NCBI GenBank assembly: GCA_943704415.1 | Contig: CALSCO010001797.1 | Location: 1 to 12,115 of the forward strand | DNA from: Parvularia atlantis | Lineage: Eukaryota > Opisthokonta > Rotosphaerida | Length of the DNA: 12,115 nt | Reading direction: 5' to 3' | Shown: positions 1 through 6,721 of the stretch, piece by piece | Numbering within the stretch: position 1 is the first letter of the stretch | How the letters are laid out: every line of letters begins with the position of its first letter | Notes under the pieces: model-generated | Told to the model about the DNA's origin: nothing | The model's database searches: none | The model's input: the letters and a program-made list of their open reading frames with translations, nothing else | Translations under genes and position numbers: made by a program

Positions 1-100
1 GGGAGGTGAAGGTCGCGCAGGCTGCACATAAACGCGCGGCGGAAGTCGACACGGCCGCTGACAGGACGAACAGCGGGGGCACGTTAACACGGCGGTGGGC

Positions 101-150
101 AAGGCGGCGGGCAAAGCGGCAAGGCGGCGGGCAAAGCGGCAAGGCGGCGG
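101..150. repeat. 20-bp tandem repeat, about 2.5 copies
   Basis: The unit AAGGCGGCGGGCAAAGCGGC occurs exactly at 101-120 and 121-140, and its first ten bases recur at 141-150. A degraded partial copy may precede it (about 91-100). It is non-coding in any gene model here. It is followed directly by a purine-rich G/A tract. Function unknown. Confidence 0.9.
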
Positions 151-330
151 AAGGGTGGGGGGGGGGAGGAAAAAAAGTGGTCCCAGGCCATGGGAGCGAT
201 CTCGAGTGGCATGGCAACGCGCTGAAATTATTGGCAGGCCCGTGAATGCTCGACACATCCTCTGGCATCCGAATCGACTTGCCCAGCAAGCAAGCGCGCA
301 GCCGCCCCGGTCAGCGAGCGCGGCGCGCCG

Positions 331-359
331 TGTCAGCAGCGCGGTTGTCAGCAGCGCGG
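331..359. repeat. 14-bp direct duplication, period 15
   Basis: TGTCAGCAGCGCGG is present at 331-344 and again at 346-359, separated by one base. It lies about 120 bp upstream of the RAD4 start codon. It may be a simple slippage duplication or a doubled factor site; the sequence does not decide between them. Confidence 0.8.
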
Positions 360-415
360 GCGATCGGGCGGTGGTGGCAGCCACACGCGATGTGACGGAC
401 TGCTGATCCGTCCCG

Positions 416-493
416 ATGTGGCAGTTCGCGCCAGTAATGTCCGTCACTATGCCAACAGAAGCATTCCAATCTCACCATGGCCGCGAACCGTGA
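416..493 (+). promoter_or_regulatory. Possible uORF overlapping the RAD4 start
   Basis: An ATG at 416 opens a 25-codon frame that contains two more in-frame ATGs (437, 449) and ends at a TGA at 491-493, past the RAD4 ATG at 477 and in another frame. If transcription starts upstream of 416, scanning ribosomes would meet three ATGs of a frame that runs over the RAD4 start. If transcription starts between 452 and 476 it is irrelevant. The transcript start cannot be read from the sequence. Confidence 0.3.
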
Positions 494-3200
494 CAGCGGT
501 GGCGCGACCGACGACGTCGACGATGCCGACGACGCCGACGAGCTCTGGCAGGACGTCGAGCCCGCCGAGGGCCCGTCCGGCGCGGCGACGGCAGGGGCGG
601 CCGGCAGCGTCGTCGTGTCTGTGGGCGGCAGCGGCAGCAGTGCCGACGCGGAGCGCATGCGGGCGGCGCGCGTCGAACGGCAGCTGCTGCGCAACGCCCA
701 CCTGCTGTGCCTGCTTGCGCACGGCGTTGTGCGTGTGCGCGTGGTCGCACAAACGCGGCTGACGGTGCGCGCGTGCCGATTGTGCTCAGAGCGCGAGCTA
801 ACTGTGTGCAGGACGCCTGCCGCGCCGCCGTGCCGCAGCCAGTGCGCGACCTGTTTGCGCTCGTGCCGGCGCGCCCCGCGGGCCACCCGCAGGGCTTCCC
901 GCGCGCGGCCGCGAGCGCGCTCCAGCGCTGGTGGCACAGCACATTCATCGTGACTGCGCCCGCACCCGCGCCCTCTGCCGCCGCCGACCCGTGCGATGCG
1001 CTGCTGCGCTGCCTTGCCGACATGCGCGGCCCGCCGGCGGCGGCCGTCGAGCTGTTCGCGGCCGTGTGCCTGTCGCTGCGGCTGCGCACGCGCCTCGTGC
1101 ACTCGCTCCGGCTGCCCGGGCGACCAGCGGGCGAGGCTGCGCCACCGAGCGCGTCGTCGCCGTCGCCCAAGCTCGCGCGCCACCGAAGCGCACCCGCGGC
1201 GCTGCCCGGCGCCGACAGCAAAGGTGAGCGCGGGCGGTGCGCGGGCCGTGATTGCCGCTGACGGTGCTCGTGCACAGAGGCGCACGCGTGGGTGGAGCTG
1301 TTTTGGTTCGACGAGAACCGGTGGATGGGTGCGTGCGGGGTGCGCGCGTCGCGACGCACAGTTGACGCGCGCGCGCTGCCCAGCCGCCGACTGCCTGCAC
1401 GGGCGCCTGGACGAGCCGCACGTGATGGATGAGCCCGCGAGCGCCACCGCCCCGGTGCTCTTTGCCGTTGCGTTCGAGCAGCTGCGGCGCAGCGGGCGCG
1501 TGCACGTGCGCGACGTGACGCGGCGGTACACGCAGCGCTGGGCCACGTTCACGAGGCGACAGCGCGGTGCGCGGGCGGCTGCAGCGTGCGCCGCCGTGCT
1601 GACGCGCCCCGCACAAGGCGTCAGCGAGAAGTGGTGGCAGCAGACGCTTGCGCAGATCGACTGCGCGCCCGAGGACAGCGACGACGAGGTATGCGCCGCT
1701 GTTTTCGCCGCCGGGCGACCGCGTGACACGCGCGGCAGGATGCGGCGCGCTGGGAGGACGCGGAGCTGGTGTCGCTGGTCGCCAACGAGCGCATGCCGAC
1801 GACCTTTGACCAGTTCCGCAGCCACCCGCTGTACGCGCTCGAGGTGCGTGCTCTTCTTGGCGCCGCACGCGCGCGTGCTGAGCCGCGGCGGCGCAAAGCG
1901 GCACATCAAGAAGTACGAGACGATCTACCCGCGCGTGCCGGTCATGGGCAAGTTCAAGGGCGAGAACATCTACCCGCGCGAGAACGTGCGACCGCTGCAC
2001 ACGCGCGAGTCGTGGCTGAAAGAGGGGCGCGTGGTGCGGGTGCGTGTGGGCGCGCCGGGCTGACGACGGGATGTGTGCCGTGACACGCCGCCAAAAAAAA
2101 AAAAAACAGGCCGACGAGCAACCGGTCAAGCTGGTCAAGGCGCACCGGCGCGTTGCAAGGACGCCGCGGCGCGGGCGCAGCGACGACGAGGACGGCGAGC
2201 TGCAGACGCAGACGCAGACGTCGCAGGACGGGGACGAGCCAGCGGGCGACGCGCCGCTCTTTGGCGAGTGGCAGACGGAGCGGTACCGCGCGCGGCCGGC
2301 GCTGGACGTGCGCCGCGGGTGTCGTGCGGCAGCGGCGCGTCCCGCTGACGCCCGCCTGCCCGCGCAGGGCAAGGTGCCGCGCAACGAGTTTAACAACGTG
2401 GACCTGTACCAGCCGTGGATGCTGCCGCCGGGCACGGTGCACCTGACCGGTCCGCCTCTGCCGCGCTGGCGTGCGCTGCTTGACCGCGTGCGCAGAGCCC
2501 GGCATGTGGCAGATCGCGCGCAGGCTCAACGTGGACTACGCCGAGGCGATCGTGCGTGGCGCGACGCCGGGCGTGCCGAGGTGACGCTGCGGTGCGCACA
2601 GGTCGGCTTCGAGTTCAAGCGCGCGCGCACGATCCCGGTCAAGAACGGTATCGTCGTCTGCGCCGAGTTCCAGGCCGCGCTGCTGTCGGTGCGCAGTGGG
2701 CCGTGCAGCTACGGCCGGCAGACCGCGCCATGTGCGCGCAGGCCTACGAGGAGGAGCGCCACGCGCGCGGCGAGCGCGAGCGTCAGCAGCGGTCGCGGCA
2801 GGCGTGCCTGCGGTGGCTGCGGATGGCGCGCCACCTGCTCCTCGCGCGCAAGCTGCAGGACAAGTACAGCGCAGGCGACGGCACCCCGGCCCTCAAGCGC
2901 GCGCATACGGCGCCCGTGCGGTCGCCATCACTGTCCATTCCGCCGCCGTCGGTGCAGGCGCCGTCGGTGCGAGTGCTGCAACACGTGCACCACTGGATCA
3001 GCCGCTACGACGACATGAGTGAGACGACCAAGTACACGTGCGCGTGCGGCGCCGTCACGACCGAGGCCCCGGTCGCGGGCAAGCGCGCGGCGGCACAGGA
3101 CAGCGGGGGCGCCGGCAAGTTCAAGCGGCTGCGCATGCTCGTCCGGTCGAGCAGCACGAGCAGCAGCGACGGCGACGCCGGTCCCGACGACGACCCGTGA
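477..3200 (+). CDS. RAD4: RAD4/XPC family DNA-damage recognition protein
   Basis: Nuclear nucleotide-excision-repair factor that, with Rad23 in the known family, opens DNA at helix-distorting lesions. The spliced protein is 698 residues, somewhat shorter than yeast Rad4. Exons: 477-728, 812-1223, 1278-1328, 1384-1566, 1618-1688, 1739-1843, 1899-2039, 2110-2307, 2368-2449, 2496-2551, 2602-2688, 2742-3200. Family signatures in order: an acidic N-terminus; the transglutaminase-like domain (about 90-320) with HAWVELFWFDENRW at 224-237 and RDVTRRYTQRW at 281-291; BHD1 with MPTTFDQF and HPLYALERHIKKYE; BHD2 with IYPRENV, ESWLKEGRVV and FGEWQTERY; BHD3 with GKVPRNEFNNVDLY, MLPPGTVHL and VGFEFKRARTIPV. 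A basic, helical C-terminus and Ser/Asp-rich tail follow. The ATG sits in CACCATGG with an in-frame TAA at 435. Intron 4 (1567-1617) has 51 bases and no stop, so retention cannot be excluded. Convergent with the next gene, 45 bp between stops. Confidence 0.93.
2040..2109 (+). other. RAD4 intron 7 with A14 before the acceptor
   Basis: Donor GTGCGTG, two branch-like sites (GGCTGACG and CGTGACAC), then a run of 14 A (2093-2106) directly before CAG. A pyrimidine tract is usual at this place. The flanking exons join in frame, from ESWLKEGRVVR to ADEQPVKLVKAH, exactly where the BHD2 region continues, so the intron is real despite the purine tract. Confidence 0.85.
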
Positions 3201-3245
3201 CGTGTGTGCTTGTGTCGCGGAGAATGTGACAATCAAGCGCAGCCC

Positions 3246-4054
3246 TTATATGCCGGGCACATGGTACGACGGCTGCTGCACCGGCGTCTGCTCCAGGGCC
3301 GCGTCCACCGCGCCGCCGAGCATCTCGTGCTGCTTGCGCTTGCGGCCCGAGCGCGAGCGCTGGCCACCGCGGGAGCGCTCCTGCGCCGTGGCGGTGACGC
3401 ATGAGGCGCAAGAGCAGCGTCGGGCCGCCGCACCTCGTCCGTCAGCTTGTGCGCGTGTCCGCTGCGCTGCGCCGCCTGGCCGCCCTGGGTGCGCCGGGGC
3501 TGCGTCAGCCGTGCACTGTCTTCTTCTGCCACACCCGCCCGCGGCCGCACCTTGGAGCCGATGTCGGCCATGTGGTTGCGGTTCTGCGCGGTCGTGTGGC
3601 CGCCCGACTTGCCGCCGCGGCTGCGCTCCTCGTCCGTCAGCTGGTGCGCGCGGCCCTGCGCCTGGGCCGCGTGGCCGCCCTGCGCGGCGATCTGCCGCTG
3701 GCGCTGCGCGGGCATCGCGGCGAAGCCTGCGGGCGGCGGTATTGCTAAGGGGGATGGCTCGCGCTGCTGGGCCGTCACGGCGTGTGCGCGCGCACCCATC
3801 GGCGTCGTGGGCGTCGTGGGCGTGGACGGGAGCGACGACGGCAGCTCCTGGTCGCGCTCGACGGCGAGGGCCGGCAGGTCTTCCTCGCGCGGGTGCAGCT
3901 GCTGCTGGTGCAGGTGGTGGTGCTCGTGCGATTGAAGCTCGTGCGCGTTGAAGAACTTGTGGTCGAGCTCGGTCGGGTCGTAGTCGTGCACGTCCAGGTG
4001 CCCGAGGATGTCCTGCGGCGTGACACCGACGGGAGGCGTTTCCGGGGCTGACAT
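3246..4054 (-). CDS. KGG-repeat (Con-10/YciG-like) stress protein
   Basis: 229-residue protein with two KGG repeats, the short hydrophilic unit known from bacterial stress proteins and fungal conidiation protein Con-10; the molecular role of the family is poorly defined. Coding exons (minus strand): 4054-3551, 3484-3434, 3380-3246. Repeat 1 (about 109-152) begins GFAAMPAQRQRQIAAQGG and continues AHQLTDEERSRGGKSGG; repeat 2 (about 157-195) reads NHMADIGSKGGQAAQRSG, then AHKLTDEERSRGG. Removing the two introns is what restores repeat 2, which supports the model. The first 108 residues are His/Gln/Pro-rich and probably disordered (HEHHHLHQQQ at 43-52). A basic patch, SGRKRKQH, lies near the C-terminus and could be a nuclear signal. 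The start at 4054 follows an in-frame stop in the leader, spliced or not. No signal peptide or membrane segment. Confidence 0.8.
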
Positions 4055-4390
4055 GGTGCTGCGCCACGGCCGTGCGCGTCAGCCGTGCGACGCACGTGCA
4101 CGCAGGCACGCGCGGGGCAGGCACGCGCTCACTCACCTTCAGCAGCGGGCCTGGGCTGGCGACGGCGTGGACCGTGCTCGAGAGCGCTCAAACTGCGGAC
4201 GCCTTGGCGGGGCGCGGGTGTTTGCGCCCGCGGCGGCGGCGGCGGGCCGCGCTGGCGTCATCGTGACGGCCGCACGGGCCTCGGGCGCCCCCCGGCGACA
4301 GCGTGTCGAGCAGTGTGGGCGACATCTCGCGCGACCCGGTGCCACCGGACTGTCGCACATCGCGGGCATCGTGTCATTAATCGCGCCGAA
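4055..4390. other. Divergent spacer between KGG gene and metaxin gene
   Basis: 336 bp separate the two start codons, the only roomy promoter inside the window. It must hold both promoters. On the minus strand it contains the probable 5'UTR intron of the KGG gene. On the plus strand a less GC-rich patch (about 4374-4384, CATTAATCG) lies just before the metaxin ATG. No canonical TATA box or known factor site could be assigned. Confidence 0.6.
4059..4136 (-). other. Probable 5'UTR intron of the KGG gene
   Basis: On the minus strand GAAG|GTGAGT (donor at 4136) is followed by the branch-like GGCTGACGC (about 4085-4077) and the acceptor GCGCAG ending at 4059, four bases before the ATG at 4054. The upstream exon is non-coding in this frame: a TGA lies in frame across the junction. 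The donor is the closest to the general GTGAGT consensus in the window. Confidence 0.6.
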
Positions 4391-5519
4391 ATGGCGACGC
4401 TCTACGCATGGCCGTGCGCGCAGAAACGAGCATCTCGGCACCGGCCCTCTCTCTAACGCGCTCGCGCTCGCGCACGCAGCGCCGCGTGGGGCCTCCCGAC
4501 GCACGACGCGGCGTGCCTCACCGTGCAGGTGTGGCGGCGCGTGGTCCTCGCGGCAGCGCGTGGCGCGCTAAGCACGAGCCGCGCGCGCACAGTGCCTAAT
4601 GAAGTTCGCCGGCTACGCCTGCAAGCCGCGCGACTGCGACGTGCCCGAGCTGTCGCCGACGGGTGCGTGCTGCCGATGCCCCTGCACGCTGCATGCCGCG
4701 CGCTGAGCGAAGCTTCGCAGAGGAGTTGCCGGTGCTGCGGTCGGCGGACGACACGCTGCTCGTGGGCGACGAGATCTTCGCCGAGATCCGCAAGGCGCGC
4801 ACAGACACGCACGCGGCGGGCGCTGTGACACGCGCACGCATGCACACGCAACAGAACAACGACATCAACAAGGGCCTGCGCCAGCCGCAGCTCGCCGACC
4901 ACGACGCGTACCTGTCGCTTGTGCTACACAAGCTGCGGCCGGCGCTTGTGCGTGCTGCCGCACGCGTGCTCAGCGCGGGCGCGGGCTGACCGGTGGTGCG
5001 CGCGCGCCCGCGCCCGCGCAGCTGTACTGCATGTGGTGCGACGCCGACAACTACGCCCAGGTCACGCGCGCGCTCGTCGGGCGCCGCCTCACCTTCCCGC
5101 TCAACTACGTCATCCCCTGGCGCAAGCGCTGGCGCGTGTCCAAGTACCTCGGGAGCCTGCAGACGCTGCTCGATCAGGAGGAGGTGCGCGCGTCGGGATG
5201 GCTGCGCCCGCGTCGGCTGACGGGCGGCCTGCAGCTGTTTGAGGAGGCCTCGCAGACGCTCGCCGCGCTCTCGGAGAAGCTCGGCACGCGGCCGTACTTT
5301 TTCGGCGACCGGTGCGCGCGCGGCATGCACACGCGTGGCCTCACACTGACTCGCCGACGCGCCCTGCACAGCCCGACCGAGCTCGACGCGCACGTGTTTG
5401 CGTACCTGCAGGTGATCCTGCACGCGCCGCTGCCGACCAACGAGCTGCGCACGATTGTGCGCGGGTGCTCCAACTTGGAGGACTACGCGCAGAGGATAGC
5501 GCAGGCGCACTTTCGCTAA
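4391..5519 (+). CDS. Metaxin family protein (SAM complex, Sam35/Sam37-like)
   Basis: GST-fold protein of the mitochondrial outer membrane; known metaxins and Sam35/Sam37 serve beta-barrel insertion and protein import. Exons: 4391-4413, 4480-4528, 4593-4662, 4721-4794, 4855-4947, 5022-5183, 5235-5311, 5372-5519, giving 231 residues. The N-terminal thioredoxin-like half reads MATLYAWPAAWGLPTHD, then CLMKFAGYACKP, then EELPVLRS and GDEIFAEIRK. The C-terminal half has ADHDAYLSLVLHKLRPALLY, CDADNYAQVTRALVGRR, FPLNYVIPWRKRW, EKLGTRPYFFGDR, ELDAHVFAYLQVIL and PLPTNELRTIV, strongly metaxin-1-like. The two short first exons were found by their splice signals (CTCTAAC branch site) and exact fit to metaxin N-termini. 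Intron 4 uses a GC donor; introns 4 and 6 are multiples of three without stops. There is no hydrophobic C-terminal anchor, so it is probably peripheral. Its stop lies 28 bp from that of the PX gene. Confidence 0.9.
4795..4854 (+). other. GC-AG intron in the metaxin gene
   Basis: Donor AAG|GCGCGC, branch-like GCTGTGACACG, acceptor CAACAG. The 60 bases stay open in frame and would add 20 residues (ARTDTHAAG and onward) between EIFAEIRK and NNDINKGLRQ. Metaxins run through this point with almost no gap when those residues are removed, which favours splicing. No usable GT donor lies nearby. Retention as coding sequence is the alternative. Confidence 0.7.
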
Positions 5520-5547
5520 GACTGTTGTGGCATGCGATTGCACAGGT

Positions 5548-6418
5548 CTACACGCCGGGCAGGCGGATCACGGCGGCCGAGCGCACTTGTTGCACGAGCG
5601 AGTCGATGTCGTCGTTGTCATCGTCGTCGTCGTTGAACACCTCGACGCGAGTGGTGCCGTTGCGCTGCTGCGACTGCTGCTGCTGCGACTGCTGCTGCGG
5701 CTGCTGCTGCTGACGCTGCGGCGTCGCGGCGGCGCCCGGCGTGCGCGACGGCGACGGCCCGTCCGACGCGGCTACCGAGCGCTGGCTGCGCACAGACTGC
5801 GTCGGCGTTGCGGGGCCGTCGAGGTTGGTCACCGCGCTCTCGGCCGTGGGCGCGTCCTGGGCAGGCGCACGTGAGACATGTGCGAGCGCGCGTGCCGACT
5901 CGGCACCTTGATCTGCAGAAAGTTGCGCATGGCAGACGACTGGCGGAACTCGGACACGGTGAGCACCTTGCGCAGATAGTTCTGCGGCGGCTCGTGGGCC
6001 CCTTCCGCGCACGGCCGCGGGCTGCAACGCCGCGCACCTCGAGCAGCACACGGCGCTCCTCGAGGAACTGCGGGTCGCGGTTGAACAGCGCCTTCTGCGG
6101 CAGGCGCACGCCGAACGAGCTCATCTGCACCGGGTACAGCCCCGCCAGCTGCGCACGCGTCAGCCCGGCCGCCCGCGTGTGTGAGCGTGCAGGCAGCATA
6201 CCACCCGGTGCAGCTGATCAAACTCGCTGTACCGCCTCGCGGTCGTGCGGCCCTGGTAGCGCACGAGGTACTGCCCGCTCGGTGTCAGTGCACGCACGCT
6301 GTCACGCCGCACACGGCCCGCATACGCGCGGCGCACGCACCACGGTGAAGAACGACGTGCCGCTGTTGCGGTGCTCGTGCCCGACGACGGCGACGTCTGC
6401 GTCCGCCCCAGTTGCCAT
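5548..6418 (-). CDS. PX (phox homology) domain protein
   Basis: Predicted phosphoinositide-binding adaptor of endosome or vacuole membranes. Exons (minus strand): 6418-6341, 6270-6202, 6148-6038, 5981-5907, 5856-5548; 213 residues from the ATG at 6418. The PX domain (about 9-111) has YLVRYQGRTTARRYSEFDQL (27-46), LAGLYPVQM, the proline/lysine element VRLPQKALF, FLEERRVLLENYLRKVL, and a closing SEFRQSSAMRNFLQIK. The basic residues that bind PI3P in known PX domains have counterparts: R39 before Y40, K68, and R81/R82. The C-terminal 100 residues are low-complexity: Pro/Ala/Ser, then Gln-rich, then acidic (FNDDDDDNDD). No SNARE, BAR or membrane segment, so this is neither Vam7 nor a full sorting nexin; a Ypt35-like or Grd19-like role is possible but unproven. 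An in-frame ATG pair at 6445 and 6442 could add up to nine residues. Confidence 0.87.
5663..5719 (-). repeat. Interrupted CAG (polyglutamine) tract in the PX gene
   Basis: On the minus strand CAG triplets, interrupted by CCG, TCG and CGT codons, encode QRQQQQPQQQSQQQQSQQRN in the tail after the PX domain. It is a glutamine-rich disordered linker and, being interrupted, probably fairly stable. Confidence 0.85.
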
Positions 6419-6449
6419 TCTCTCGCAAGAGGAACCAACCATCATACGT
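6419..6449. promoter_or_regulatory. 31-bp divergent promoter between PX gene and SWA2
   Basis: Only 31 bp separate the ATG of the PX gene (6418, minus) and that of the auxilin gene (6450, plus). With the upstream in-frame ATG of the PX gene (6445) the gap shrinks to four bases. Leaders and promoter elements must therefore overlap the opposite coding region, or one start lies farther downstream. The patch is less GC-rich than its surroundings and contains AAGAGGAACCAACCATCAT. Confidence 0.6.
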
Positions 6450-6686
6450 ATGGACGATCTGCTCGACCTCGCCTCGCCCGCGCCGGCGAGCGCGCTGCCG
6501 TCCCGGGCGGGCGCGGCGCAGCAGCCGGCGGTGCGGCCGGTCGGCAAGGCCGGTACATGCGCGCGCGTTGAGCGCAAGCCACATCACGTCGCGGCGCGTG
6601 ATGTCTGACGCGCGCGCACGTGTAGACCCGTTTGGCGCGTTTGTGCCCTTCGGCAGCGCGGCCCACGGCGCGCCCATGACCCTCGC

Positions 6687-6721
<35 letters not shown>

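Larger units (their letters stand above)
1..476. other. Spacer upstream of RAD4
   Basis: No gene is supported here. The stretch holds a 20-bp tandem repeat (101-150), a run of ten G (157-166) followed closely by seven A (170-176), and a 14-bp direct duplication (331-359). From about 410 the composition becomes less GC-rich, as expected of a promoter or 5' leader. A possible start codon on the minus strand at 29-27 would open toward the left edge, but only nine codons are visible, too few to call a gene. I see no convincing TATA box. Confidence 0.6.

Noticed and set aside
1-29. Possible start of a minus-strand gene running off the left edge
   Set aside because: Only an ATG and nine codons are visible; any GC-rich stretch could provide this.
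827-880. Possible extra intron in RAD4 exon 2 (GTGCGC donor and CAG acceptor)
   Set aside because: No branch-like site, and the translated segment (VRDLFALVPARPAG) fits the Rad4 N-terminal domain, so it is kept as exon.
311-1909. A 532-codon open frame on the minus strand opposite RAD4
   Set aside because: It is an Arg/Ala-rich composition shadow with no domain, lying across RAD4 exons and introns. The plus-strand exons match the whole Rad4 family in order.
945-2435. A 496-codon minus-strand open frame
   Set aside because: Same reason: GC-rich DNA rarely contains stops, the translation is low-complexity, and it is antisense to the RAD4 BHD region.
3040-3100. Possible intron in the RAD4 C-terminal exon
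   Set aside because: A GTGCGCG donor and a CACAG acceptor are present but their phases do not match, so splicing would break the frame.
4139-4261. 40-codon minus-strand ORF in the KGG leader ending at the UTR intron donor
   Set aside because: It could be a uORF if the transcript starts upstream of 4261, but the product is low-complexity and nothing indicates the transcript start.
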